Shown piece by piece: positions 1 to 8,042 of a stretch of DNA of 62,663 nt. The DNA is from an uncultured Faecalibacterium sp. (GTDB taxonomy: Bacteria > Bacillota > Clostridia > Oscillospirales > Ruminococcaceae): NCBI GenBank assembly GCA_934533135.1, contig CAKTBG010000015.1, positions 1-62,663 on the forward strand, in the 5' to 3' direction. The translations under genes were made by a program, and so were the position numbers. The notes below the pieces were generated by a model. It ran no database searches and had not been told where the DNA came from. It worked only from the letters and a program-made list of their open reading frames with translations. Every line of letters begins with the position of its first letter. Position 1 is the first letter of the stretch.

Positions 1-75
1 CCCTTAAGGGGCTTTGCTAGTATTATGCCCTTCTAGGGCTTACTCAAGCCACCGGCTCAGCCGGTGGTTTTGACT
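1..75 (+). mobile_element. Probable right end of an IS200/IS605 (TnpB-type) element, remnant or continuing off the window
   Basis: The first 75 bases hold nested hairpins: CCCTTAAGGG at 1-10, a CCCT/AGGG hairpin near 29-40, and a strong 8-bp stem CCACCGGC/GCCGGTGG at 49-67 followed by TTTTGAC. This arrangement, a GC-rich palindrome closing with a TTTGAC-like end, is what I know from right ends of IS200/IS605 and IS1341-type elements, where it also forms the 3' part of the TnpB guide RNA. No tnpB is inside the window; it would lie to the left. The same hairpin has a short T-run and could act as a transcription terminator. The identification rests on pattern memory, so it is moderate. Confidence 0.5.
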
Positions 76-80
76 TTGTT

Positions 81-1826
81 TTACCCTGCCGTGCTTTCGG
101 AGCTGGAGGAAGTGGCTCCGAGCAGGGCGTCGAGGATGGTCGAAGCGGCCTGCTGGATGGAGGACGCGGCCTGCTCCAGCTGCTCCTGCGAGGGCAGGGA
201 GACCGAAGAAGATCCGCTGGGCTGTTCGGGGGTCGTTGTCTCAGCCGGGGCTTCCGGCGTTTCGGCAGGGGCTTCGGTGGAAGCCTGCTGCTCGCTGTCG
301 GCCGGCTGCTCGGCGGGGGATTCCGCGGGCGTCTCGGCCGGGGTCTCCTCCGGGAGGCTCTCGGCCGGTTCTTCCACGATCACGCTGTCGGCCGGGGTCT
401 CTGGCACCGAGGCACCGGCGTTGGGGTCGGCGGTCGGGGTGAACACGTCGGATTTTTCGGGGGTCTGGGCGGTGTCGCTGACGCTGCCCTCGCCGTCCAG
501 CACCGAGGCGATCAGAGCCTTGGCCTCGTTGACCGAGTTTTCATCCGGCTTCATGACGTAGAGGCTCTGCCCCTTGGCGGAGTAGCACTTGCTGCTCTTG
601 CCGCTGGTGCCGGTGACGGAGCAGCTCTGGATATCCCAGCTGGCAAGGTCGCTCAGCTGCATCCGGACCAGAGCCGTGATCTGATCCTGCGAGAGGCTGG
701 TCACAAAGCAGTCCGCCGCCGCATCCATCAGCTTGGAGAAGCCCATCAGCAGGGCAGGAGACTTGAGCTTGTTCACCATCGCGTCGATGACTTTCATCTG
801 GTTGATGCCGCGCTGGATATCGCCGGACGCAAAGGCGTGCCGCTCCCGCGCGAAGGCCAGCGCGGATTTGCCGTCGAGATGGTTCCAGCCCTCGGCAAAG
901 GTGGTGGGGTCGTAGTATCCGGGGCTGCCCACCGAGGTGAACGCCTGATCGGAGTAGACGTCCACGCCGCCGATGGCGTCGATGATGTTGATGAATCCGG
1001 CAAAGTTGATCCGGATGTAGTGCTCGACGTTGACGCCGTAGAGGTTGCCGAGGGTGGCCATGCTGGTCTCCACGCCGTAAAGCCCGGCATGGGTCAGCTT
1101 ATCCTTGCTGTCGGTACCGGCCAGATCCACATAGTAGTCGCGGGGGGTGTTGACCAGAGCCACCCGCTTGGTCTTGGGGTTGACCACGGCAAGGATGTTC
1201 ACGTCGCTGCGGGCTTTTTCGGTCAGTTCGCCGCGGTTGTCCACGCCGCTCAGGTAGACCACGAAAGGCTCCTTGGTGATCTGGTTGGCCTCGGCACCGG
1301 TCAGCAGGCCGGAGGTCATGCTGCCCAGAGCCGAAAGCCCCTGCTGCGCCCAGACGCAGCCCAGAGCCATGGCCGCGCAGAGGAACACCGAGAACACCCG
1401 GGAGACGATGCCGGGCACCTTGTACTCCTGACACCGCTTGACCAGCAGCCAGAGCAGCACCAGCAAAGCGGCAAGGAGGACGAGATAGAGCACCGGCAGC
1501 ATCTGGGTGCGCCAGAGCTGGATCAGGGCGGCAACGCTCAGAACGGCCTGTACGACGAGCAAGATCATCCCTCGTTTCGGGGCCTCGGCCGACGGCTCCT
1601 TTTTGGGGGTCGGGCGGCGGGGCGGTTCGGTGTGATGGTTCGGGTGGTTGTGATGGTTGTTTTTGGGGGGCTTGGGCGGGGGCGTCGGGTCGGAGGAAGG
1701 TGGAACCGGCGAAAAGAAATCCGCGCTGTCCACCTCCACGGTGCCCTGCTCCGGGTGCCGGGCACCCCGGTGGATGTGCCGGGAGGTATCCTCGTCGGCA
1801 GACGAATAACGATGATTGTCAGACAT
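81..1826 (-). CDS. LytR-CpsA-Psr (LCP) family wall-polymer ligase
   Basis: A 581-residue membrane protein of the LCP family, which transfers undecaprenyl-linked glycopolymers to peptidoglycan outside the membrane. The N-terminal 85 residues are polar, His/Pro-rich and cytosolic; about residues 87-165 hold three membrane segments; the LCP core follows (about 185-350), with the conserved NTPRDYYVDL stretch and the FARERHAF...R block whose arginines and aspartates bind the phosphate and Mg2+. The last 130 residues are a low-complexity Pro/Ala/Glu/Thr/Ser tail, probably wall-spanning. It is the last gene of a leftward operon with nadE and the NusG-II protein, starting 26 bases after the latter. 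Family assignment is firm; which polymer it attaches is not shown. Confidence 0.93.
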   Translation of the reverse strand: MSDNHRYSSADEDTSRHIHRGARHPEQGTVEVDSADFFSPVPPSSDPTPPPKPPKNNHHNHPNHHTEPPRRPTPKKEPSAEAPKRGMILLVVQAVLSVAALIQLWRTQMLPVLYLVLLAALLVLLWLLVKRCQEYKVPGIVSRVFSVFLCAAMALGCVWAQQGLSALGSMTSGLLTGAEANQITKEPFVVYLSGVDNRGELTEKARSDVNILAVVNPKTKRVALVNTPRDYYVDLAGTDSKDKLTHAGLYGVETSMATLGNLYGVNVEHYIRINFAGFINIIDAIGGVDVYSDQAFTSVGSPGYYDPTTFAEGWNHLDGKSALAFARERHAFASGDIQRGINQMKVIDAMVNKLKSPALLMGFSKLMDAAADCFVTSLSQDQITALVRMQLSDLASWDIQSCSVTGTSGKSSKCYSAKGQSLYVMKPDENSVNEAKALIASVLDGEGSVSDTAQTPEKSDVFTPTADPNAGASVPETPADSVIVEEPAESLPEETPAETPAESPAEQPADSEQQASTEAPAETPEAPAETTTPEQPSGSSSVSLPSQEQLEQAASSIQQAASTILDALLGATSSSSESTAG

Positions 1827-1852
1827 GGAAGTTGCTCCTTTGGCTGCGTGTC

Positions 1853-2209
1853 TCAGGACACGGGAACGATGGTCAGCACCGCCCGGGCGGGCAGGCAGGT
1901 GGCGGTCTGGTCTTCCTCGGTCAGCCAGCCGAAGGTCTCACAGATGTGATCCGGGCAGGGGGAGTCGAAGAAGCGGGCCGCACCGTCCTTGACCTCGATG
2001 TGGACGGTCAGATAGCCGGTGTCCACATCGTAGGTCTTGTCCTCCGTCAGGGGGATGCGCAGGACCGTGTTGTTGTCGCCGTAGGTCAGCTCAGCGGCGA
2101 GGGATGCGCCGGGCGTCCGGCTGGCCGCACGCAGTGCGAAGAGCGCGCTTGCAGCCAGCAGGATCACGGCGGCAAAAAGCAGATTGAAAATGAGTTTTTT
2201 GTGTTTCAT
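1853..2209 (-). CDS. NusG domain II (KOW-like) small membrane-anchored protein
   Basis: A 118-residue protein with one N-terminal membrane segment (about residues 6-27) and an extracytoplasmic domain that matches the NusG domain II family of Firmicutes, including the CPDHICETFG-type segment with two cysteines. These proteins carry only the small beta-barrel and not the RNA-polymerase-binding NGN domain, so the name does not imply transcription elongation. The start lies 3 bases beyond the nadE stop, which implies co-transcription and possibly translational coupling, and the LCP gene follows. Function is unknown in the family; the two cysteines outside the membrane suggest a redox or metal role, which is inference. 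Confidence 0.8.
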   Translation of the reverse strand: MKHKKLIFNLLFAAVILLAASALFALRAASRTPGASLAAELTYGDNNTVLRIPLTEDKTYDVDTGYLTVHIEVKDGAARFFDSPCPDHICETFGWLTEEDQTATCLPARAVLTIVPVS

Positions 2210-2212
2210 GGG

Positions 2213-4138
2213 TCATCCTTTGAGGGGGATCTGTTCCAGCTCGGCCAGCCAGAGCGCGGCGGAAGCATCGCTGGGCATCCGCCAGTCGCCGCGGGGCGAG
2301 AGGGTGACGCTGCCGATCTTGGGGCCGTCGGGCAGGCAGCTGCGCTTGAACTGCTGGGCGAAGAACCGCCAGTAGAAGTTCCGCAGCCACTTGTAAAGCA
2401 CCTCGTCCGGATACTCCGTGCGGCCTGCGAAAGCCGCCTTTGCCAGCCGGAAGATCTTGGCCGGGCCAAAGCCGAAGCGAAGAACGTGATAGAGGTAGAA
2501 ATCGTGCAGCTCGTATGGGCCGACGAGGTCTTCGGTCTTTTGGGCGATCTCGCCGTCTTTGGCGGGCAGCAGCTCGGGGGAAACGGGCGTGTCGAGGATG
2601 TCCAGCAGCACGGTCTTCAGGGTCGCGGTGGCGGCGATGTCGGCCTCGTACCGGACGAGATGACGCACCAGCGTCTTGGGAACACCGGCGTTGACGCCGT
2701 ACATACTCATGTGGTCGCCGTTGTAGGTGGCCCAGCCCAAGGCCAGCTCCGACAGGTCGCCGGTGCCGACCACCAGACCGCCGGTGCGGTTGGCCGTGTC
2801 CATCAGCTCGAGGGTGCGCACCCGCGCCTGCCCGTTCTCAAAGGTCACGTCCAGCACGCGCTCGTCCTGCCCGATGTCGGCAAAGTGGCTGCGGACGGTG
2901 TCGGCGATGTTGATCTCCTGAAACGACACGGCAAGCTCGTCGCAGAGGATCTCGGCGTTGGAGCGGGTGCGCTTGGTGGTGCCGAAGCAGGGCATGGTCA
3001 CGGCCAGCACATCGGTGGTGGGGCGGCCCAGCTGCTTCATGGCGCGGACGGCCACCAGCAAGGCCAGACAGCTGTCCAGCCCGCCCGAAATACCGATGAC
3101 GGCGGTTTTCGCGTGGGCGTGCTCCAGCCGCTTGGCAAGGCCGTCGGCCTGCATCTTCAGGATCAGCTCGCAGCGTTCGGCGCGTTTTTGGGCGTTGTGG
3201 GGGATGAACGGCGTGGGATCCACCCAGCGGGTCAGCTCCGTCTCCGCAGGCTCCAAGTCGAAGCCGACGGTCACATAGCCGTCGGTGCTCGGCGCAAAGC
3301 TGGTGTTCCGCGCCCGCTCCGACTCCATCCGCTGGCAGTCGATCTCGGTTTCGGCAAGATCTCCGGCAAAGGGCAGAGCCTCGGCCAGCAGCGTGCCGTT
3401 CTCGGCGATGAGGTCGTGCCCGGCAAACACCATATCCTGTGTGCTTTCGCCGTGGGCGGCGGAGGCGTACAGATAGCTGCAGAGCAGGCGGGCCGACTGA
3501 TTTTCCACCAGTGCCCGGCGGTACTCGGCCTTGCCGACGGTCTCATCGCTGGCCGAAAGGTTGGCGATCACCGTGGCACCGGCGAGGGCGTGGAAGGTCG
3601 AGGGCGGCAGGGGGCTCCACAGATCTTCGCAGATCTCCACGCCCAGCACAAAGCTCGGCATCTGGCGGCAGGCGAAGAGCAGCGAGGTGCCGAAGGGCAC
3701 AGTCTGCCCGCAGACCGTGAGGGTCTCCACCTCGGTGCTGCCGGGGGTGAACTGCCGCTTCTCGTAGAATTCGCCGTAGTTCGGCAGGTAGGTCTTGGGC
3801 ACGATGCCCAGCAGCGTGCCGCGGCAGAACACGGCAGCGCAGTTGTAGAGCTTGCCCCGCACCAGCAGCGGCAGGCCGACGAGAGCCACCACGTCCAGCT
3901 CCCGGCTGGCGTCCAGCAGGGTCTGCAGGCCTTCCAGCGCACCCTGCTGGAGCGTCCGCTGGAGGAACAGGTCGCCGCAGGTGTATCCGGTCAGGCAGAA
4001 CTCAGGGAACACGGCCAGCTTTACCCCGCGTGCCGCAGCCTTGCGCAGCGCGGCGAGGATCTGCTGGGTGTTGTAGGCGCAGTCTGCCACCCGCAGGGCG
4101 GGGGAGAGGGCGGCGGCTTTCAAAAAACCATCTTTCAT
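2213..4138 (-). CDS. nadE: NAD(+) synthase, glutamine-hydrolysing
   Basis: A 641-residue two-domain enzyme that makes NAD+ from deamido-NAD+, ATP and glutamine. The N-terminal half (about 1-290) is a nitrilase-fold glutaminase with its Glu-Lys-Cys triad visible in FPEFCLTGYT, PKTYLPNYGEFYEKR and VEICEDLW. The C-terminal half is the NAD synthetase with the ATP pyrophosphatase loop SGGLDS near residue 355 and a TGDLSELALGW segment. Length is normal for the glutamine-dependent type. It heads a leftward operon; the intergenic region up to rnpB contains an extended -10 and a dispersed repeat. Identification is firm. Confidence 0.97.
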   Translation of the reverse strand: MKDGFLKAAALSPALRVADCAYNTQQILAALRKAAARGVKLAVFPEFCLTGYTCGDLFLQRTLQQGALEGLQTLLDASRELDVVALVGLPLLVRGKLYNCAAVFCRGTLLGIVPKTYLPNYGEFYEKRQFTPGSTEVETLTVCGQTVPFGTSLLFACRQMPSFVLGVEICEDLWSPLPPSTFHALAGATVIANLSASDETVGKAEYRRALVENQSARLLCSYLYASAAHGESTQDMVFAGHDLIAENGTLLAEALPFAGDLAETEIDCQRMESERARNTSFAPSTDGYVTVGFDLEPAETELTRWVDPTPFIPHNAQKRAERCELILKMQADGLAKRLEHAHAKTAVIGISGGLDSCLALLVAVRAMKQLGRPTTDVLAVTMPCFGTTKRTRSNAEILCDELAVSFQEINIADTVRSHFADIGQDERVLDVTFENGQARVRTLELMDTANRTGGLVVGTGDLSELALGWATYNGDHMSMYGVNAGVPKTLVRHLVRYEADIAATATLKTVLLDILDTPVSPELLPAKDGEIAQKTEDLVGPYELHDFYLYHVLRFGFGPAKIFRLAKAAFAGRTEYPDEVLYKWLRNFYWRFFAQQFKRSCLPDGPKIGSVTLSPRGDWRMPSDASAALWLAELEQIPLKG

Positions 4139-4214
4139 CGGAGGATTTCACATCCTGTCTCAATTTAATTGAATGTTTCTCATTGCAGAAGTTCCGGTAT
4201 CCCGGAATGCACAT

Positions 4215-4225
4215 AGTATACCATA
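4215..4225 (-). promoter_or_regulatory. Probable extended -10 promoter of nadE
   Basis: On the minus strand TATGG is followed directly by TATACT (plus-strand 4215-4220), giving the TGn extended -10 seen repeatedly in this window. No good -35 is present 17 bases upstream. The leader to nadE is about 70 bases and contains a TTCCGG/CCGGAA hairpin. Confidence 0.5.
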
Positions 4226-4262
4226 ATCTTTCGGAAAGTTCTACTGTTACCTCTGCCGGGAT

Positions 4263-4432
4263 TGCCCTCTCCGTCATTGCTTCGCAATGCCACCTTGTCC
4301 TCCCTTTGTCGCTCACGCGACATCTCCCTCCGGCCGGAGGGAGTCTTTCAAAGTGAGAGGCAAGACCTGCAGACAACGTTCTTGGCTCTCCCTTTGGGAG
4401 AGCTGGCGAGCGATAGCGAGCCTGAGAGGGCA
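4263..4432 (-). repeat. Dispersed palindromic repeat, full-length copy A (reverse orientation)
   Basis: About 170 bases bounded by TGCCCTCTC and GAGAGGGCA as terminal inverted repeats. Read on the minus strand it is collinear with the copy at 43224-43389: left end CCCTCTCAGG, hairpin with GCTCTCCC/GGGAGAGC, central TCCCTCCGGCCGGAGGGA palindrome, then a GACAAAGGGAGGA segment and the right end GGTGGCATTGC...GACGGAGAGG. It sits between the rnpB terminator and the nadE promoter. No coding potential. Confidence 0.85.
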
Positions 4433-4466
4433 AAACAAAAGAGCCGCCGCGAGACCGCAGCAGCTC
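4433..4466 (-). terminator. Intrinsic terminator of rnpB
   Basis: On the minus strand an 11-bp stem (GAGCTGCTGCG/CGCGGCGGCTC, loop GTCT) is followed by TTTTGTTTTG. It lies about 15 bases beyond the predicted RNase P RNA 3' end. Confidence 0.85.
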
Positions 4467-4481
4467 TGGAGCACAAAAAAT

Positions 4482-4829
4482 GGAAAACGAGATAGACCGT
4501 AAGCCGGGTTCTGTATTAAACGACGATCTGTCTCGACCTGCCATTGCTGACAGGCTCATGCCACCATCGGGACACGCGAGCAGCGCTATCCGTCCCATAT
4601 AGGCGTTGCTTCCGGTAGGGTTTACAAAGCCGCATGGTCACCCATGCGCTGGTGAGCTCTTACCTCGCCGTTTCATCCTTACCGCATTGCTGCGGCGGTT
4701 TGTTTTCTGTTGCACTTTCCCTAAGGTCACCCTCGGCTGCCGTTAGCAGTTACCGTGCTCTGTGAGGCCCGGACTTTCCTCAGGGTGGTCAAAGCCACCC
4801 CGCCGCCGTATGTTCCACTCGTTTTCCGC
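4482..4829 (-). ncRNA. rnpB: RNase P RNA (M1 RNA, bacterial type A)
   Basis: Catalytic RNA of RNase P, which matures tRNA 5' ends. On the minus strand the P4 signature GAGGAAAGTCC is followed by GGGCCTCACAGAGCA, and the 3' end carries the ACAGAACCCGGCTTACGG signature. The outermost helix P1 is visible as GGAAAACGAG (plus-strand 4818-4827) pairing with CTCGTTTTCC (4482-4491), which fixes both ends within a few bases. Length near 345 is normal. It has its own TTGCAA-17-TATTAT promoter and a clean terminator. Confidence 0.96.
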
Positions 4830-4834
4830 TCCCC

Positions 4835-4863
4835 ATAATACCATAAAAAAACAAGAATTGCAA
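4835..4863 (-). promoter_or_regulatory. rnpB promoter
   Basis: Minus strand TTGCAA (4858-4863), 17-base spacer ending TATGG, then TATTAT (4835-4840). The -35 hexamer is a perfect palindrome and is also used by the rightward promoter at 4858-4886. Confidence 0.85.
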
Positions 4864-4886
4864 GCCGTGCGAAAATTTGGTATACT
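4858..4886 (+). promoter_or_regulatory. Promoter of the RluA-family gene
   Basis: TTGCAA (4858-4863), 17-base spacer, TATACT (4881-4886). The start codon is 37 bases further on, behind GGAGGGGG. It shares its -35 with the divergent rnpB promoter. Confidence 0.82.
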
Positions 4887-4922
4887 ATTACTATCTTTTG
4901 ACAGTCGGAAGGAGGGGGCGGG

Positions 4923-5834
4923 ATGCGGCTGTGTTTCACGGTGCCGCCGACGGCGGACGGTGTGCTGCTCCGCTCTTTCCTGCGTGCGTGCGCTGTTTCG
5001 ACCGATCTTGCCCGGGCGGTCAAGTTCCACGGCAGCGGCTTTTTCGCCGATGGGGTACCCATCCTCGCCAACCGGCGGGTGGAGGTGGGGCAGGTAATCT
5101 CGTTCACGCTGCCTGCCGACGGTGCGGGCGTTGCGCCCCAGCCGGAGATCCCGGTACAGGCCGTCTACGAGGACGCCTTTGCCCTTCTGCTGGAGAAGCC
5201 GCCCCATCTGGCCGTCCACCCGACCCTGAATTATCCGCTTGACACGCTGGCCAACGGGTACGCGGCATGGGCGGCGGCGCGGGGCGAAAGCCCGGTGTTC
5301 CGCCCCGTGAACCGGATCGACAAGGACACCAGCGGCCTTGTGCTTGCGGCCAAAAACAGCTACGCTGCACCGCTGCTGGCGCAGAAGGTCGAAAAGCTCT
5401 ATTATGCCATTGTGGAAGGGGAGCTTCCGCTGGGGCCGGGCGTCATTGACGCCCCCATCGGGCGGCAGGGCGGCAGCATCATTGGGCGGTGCGTCACCCC
5501 CGAGGGAAAGCCCAGCCGCACCGAGTATACCATCCTAAAGGCCGAACACGGCCTCAGCCTCGCGGCCTGCGTGCCGGTGACCGGCCGCACCCACCAGATC
5601 CGGGTCCACTTTGCCTCCATCGGCCATCCGCTGGCCGGTGACGACCTCTACGGCGGCAGCCGGGAGAGGATCGGGCGGCAGGCTCTCCACTGCGCCCGGC
5701 AGACCTTTGTGCTGCCGGAATGCCGGACGCTGCCGGACGGCGTCGAGATCGCCATGCCGCTGCGCGGAAGATCCGTCACCGTCAAAAGCCCGCTCCCGGC
5801 GGATATGGCGGCACTGCTGGACGTCATTTTATGA
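4923..5834 (+). CDS. RluA-family RNA pseudouridine synthase
   Basis: A 303-residue enzyme that isomerises uridine to pseudouridine in rRNA or tRNA. The catalytic motif RIDKDTSGLVL (aspartate within it) is near residue 138, and the conserved GRTHQIRVHFASIGHPLAGDDLYGG-type block is near 220-245. An N-terminal S4-like part (about 1-80) precedes the catalytic domain. The start at 4923 has a strong AGGAGGGGG ribosome site. The gene has its own promoter facing away from rnpB. RluD- versus RluC-like specificity cannot be told from the sequence. Confidence 0.93.
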   Translation: MRLCFTVPPTADGVLLRSFLRACAVSTDLARAVKFHGSGFFADGVPILANRRVEVGQVISFTLPADGAGVAPQPEIPVQAVYEDAFALLLEKPPHLAVHPTLNYPLDTLANGYAAWAAARGESPVFRPVNRIDKDTSGLVLAAKNSYAAPLLAQKVEKLYYAIVEGELPLGPGVIDAPIGRQGGSIIGRCVTPEGKPSRTEYTILKAEHGLSLAACVPVTGRTHQIRVHFASIGHPLAGDDLYGGSRERIGRQALHCARQTFVLPECRTLPDGVEIAMPLRGRSVTVKSPLPADMAALLDVIL

Positions 5835-5884
5835 CAAAAGCGTGAAAAGAACGTGAAAGTACCGCCCAATTTTTGTGACAAATC

Positions 5885-5912
5885 TTGTTTCATCCGGCCG
5901 GAAGTGTATAAT
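5885..5912 (+). promoter_or_regulatory. Promoter of the M23 hydrolase gene
   Basis: TTGTTT (5885-5890), 16-base spacer, TATAAT (5907-5912). Leader of about 80 bases to the predicted TTG start. Confidence 0.7.
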
Positions 5913-5999
5913 AAAAGAGAGCATTTTTGTGTCTGCCCGGGGCAAAGGGCAGACCATAGCCATAGATCCTGAATGAATCGCAGGAAGGAGCATCCCCTT

Positions 6000-7889
6000 T
6001 TGGTTGACGAAAAGACAAAGCAAACCCGGCAGGACGAGCAGCCCGCGTCGCTGCCGGTGAAAACGCGCGGCGAAAAGCTGCGGTCGCGCTGGGCGCAGAT
6101 CCAGTGCAGCCGTCTGCTGCGCCGCCATCGGTTCCGCCGCAAGACCCAGAACCACATGAACCGCTTCTCGGCCAAAGTGCGTGCCACGCCGCTGCTGCTG
6201 GCGTTGGGCGAACTGTTTTACGCACTGGGCTTTGCAGCCGAATACGCGGCGGTGCGGCTGGGGCGCGGTGTCCGAAACGCCGCCCTCATGGTGGCACATA
6301 CCGCGGCAACGGTGTGCCGCGATCTGGCGGTCATCGCGTTCCCGGGGGCTGCCCAGCTCTTCAAGGACATTTTCGGCCCCATCTACCTGTTCTTCCGGGG
6401 CATCGGTGCCCTGCTGATCCACGCACACGGCATCCGGAAGCAGCAGGGCTTCGGCGCAGCAGTCCGGGCAGGCGGCCGCTACTTCATCAGCGGCATCCGG
6501 CGCAACGGGAAGCTTCTGCCCCGGATGGCGATGTATCTGCTGCCCCTTGCGGCGTTCGGCCTGTTTTTTACCGTTTACACCGGTGCCATCGCCCAGCCCT
6601 ACGCGCTGGCCGTGCAGGTGAACGGGCAGACCGTCGGTTATGTGGCCAATGAGGATGTGTTCAACTCGGCCCACGACGATGTGCAGCAGCGCATCAACTA
6701 CGCCGGTACGGATAAGACCGAGTGGACCATCGAGCCGACCTTCACCCTCTCGGTCGCGCACCATGTGCTGGACGAAAACGAGATGGCCAACGCCATCCTG
6801 AGGAACTCCAGCGACGAGATCAGCGAGGGCACCGCCCTCTATCTGGACGATCAGCTGACGGCGGTGTGCACGGACGGCGACGCCCTGCGCAGCTACATCG
6901 AAAGCCTGATCGCGCCCTACGAGAACACCGACGACCCCAACACCACCGTCGGCTTCAACAAGGCCGTCACCCTCGAGGAAGGCATCTACTTCAACGAGAG
7001 TTTTGAGGATTACAACGATATCACGTCGATGCTGTCCGGTGTGCAGCAGGCGGAAAAGATCTATACCGTCCAGAACGGCGATACCCTCTGGGCCATTGCG
7101 CAGAAGAACGACCTGACCTTCAAGGAACTCTGCGCCCTGAATCCGAATTTCAAGGGGGCACCCCTGACCGAGACCTCCAACATTCAGGTCGGCGACCAGC
7201 TGATCGTCACCAAGCAGGAAGCTATGCTGGAAGTCCGGATCACCAAGATCGAAGTCCGGCAGGAGGAGATCCCCTTCAGCACCGAGACCACCCAATCCAA
7301 CGAGTACACCAAGGGCACCACCAAGACGCTGCAGGAGGGCGAAAACGGTCTGCGCAACGTCACCCTGAAGAATGTCTACGATACCAACGGCACCCTTGTG
7401 GAGCAGACCGTCCTCTCCACCGAGACCGTCAAGGAGCCGGTTACCAAAAAGGTGGTCGTCGGCACCAAAAAGGTGACCAACAGCACCAAGTACATCACCG
7501 GCAGCGGGCAGTTCATCTGGCCGGTGCCGAACTACCGGTATTGCTCCCGCTGGTACGGCGGCCGGCACAAAGGCGTGGATATCTGCGCACCGGCAGGCAC
7601 GCCGATCTACGCCACTGCCTCCGGCACGGTCACCAAAGCTGGCTATAACCGCGCAGGTGCAGGCAGCAACTATGGCTACTCGGTCATCATCAGTCATTCG
7701 GGCGGGTACACCTCGGTCTATGCGCACTGCTTGTCCCTGACCGTCCACGCGGGGCAGAGCGTCCGGCAGGGGCAGCTGATCGGCTACGTCGGCAGCACCG
7801 GCCGCTCCACCGGCAACCATTGCCACTTCGAGATCCGCCACAACGGGTCGTATATCCCGCCGCAGAACATTTTCCCGGGAAAGAAGTGA
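6000..7889 (+). CDS. LysM-G5-M23 cell-wall endopeptidase, membrane anchored
   Basis: Peptidoglycan peptide hydrolase held at the membrane. About 185 basic residues precede one membrane segment (LPRMAMYLLPLAAFGLFF, about residues 175-200). Outside follow a LysM module (YTVQNGDTLWAIAQ, about 352-400), a G5 domain (about 410-495) and a C-terminal M23 LytM domain with its zinc ligands in HKGVD and HCHFEI. I place the start at TTG 6000, nine bases after AGGAAGGAG (5982-5990), giving 629 residues; an in-frame ATG at 5973 has no ribosome site in front. The long cytosolic N-terminus is unusual for a wall hydrolase and might tether it to a partner. A dispersed repeat begins on the base after its stop. 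Confidence 0.92.
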   Translation: MVDEKTKQTRQDEQPASLPVKTRGEKLRSRWAQIQCSRLLRRHRFRRKTQNHMNRFSAKVRATPLLLALGELFYALGFAAEYAAVRLGRGVRNAALMVAHTAATVCRDLAVIAFPGAAQLFKDIFGPIYLFFRGIGALLIHAHGIRKQQGFGAAVRAGGRYFISGIRRNGKLLPRMAMYLLPLAAFGLFFTVYTGAIAQPYALAVQVNGQTVGYVANEDVFNSAHDDVQQRINYAGTDKTEWTIEPTFTLSVAHHVLDENEMANAILRNSSDEISEGTALYLDDQLTAVCTDGDALRSYIESLIAPYENTDDPNTTVGFNKAVTLEEGIYFNESFEDYNDITSMLSGVQQAEKIYTVQNGDTLWAIAQKNDLTFKELCALNPNFKGAPLTETSNIQVGDQLIVTKQEAMLEVRITKIEVRQEEIPFSTETTQSNEYTKGTTKTLQEGENGLRNVTLKNVYDTNGTLVEQTVLSTETVKEPVTKKVVVGTKKVTNSTKYITGSGQFIWPVPNYRYCSRWYGGRHKGVDICAPAGTPIYATASGTVTKAGYNRAGAGSNYGYSVIISHSGGYTSVYAHCLSLTVHAGQSVRQGQLIGYVGSTGRSTGNHCHFEIRHNGSYIPPQNIFPGKK

Positions 7890-7940
7890 CCCTCTCAGTC
7901 TGCTTCGCAGCCAGCTCCCCCAAAGTGGGAGCCCTTGGCA
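7890..7940 (+). repeat. Dispersed repeat, left-half copy B
   Basis: Starts with CCCTCTCAGTC on the base after the M23 stop codon, then TGCTTCGCAG and a GCTCCCCC/GGGAGC hairpin ending CCTTGGCA. It matches the left end of the full copies but lacks the centre and right end. Its hairpin might also stop transcription. Confidence 0.75.
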
Positions 7941-7978
7941 GATCGGGGAAGCCTGTGCAGACTGAATAAAGCTTTTTT

Positions 7979-8021
7979 GTAACGTAAAATACCGAGCCCT
8001 GCGGTTCGGAATAACGTAATA
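7979..8021 (+). promoter_or_regulatory. Direct repeats flanking a hairpin in the deoD leader
   Basis: Two copies of TAACGTAA (about 7980-7987 and 8013-8020) flank a 7-bp stem CCGAGCC/GGTTCGG. Such an arrangement could be an operator or a leader structure for nucleoside salvage. No clear -10/-35 pair could be assigned here. Confidence 0.35.
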
Positions 8022-8042
8022 ATGCAACAAAGGAGAATGCTT

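Noticed and set aside
5973..5999. ATG 5973 as the M23 start
   Set aside because: No ribosome site in front; the AGGAAGGAG lies inside that stretch and fits TTG 6000. Not excluded entirely.
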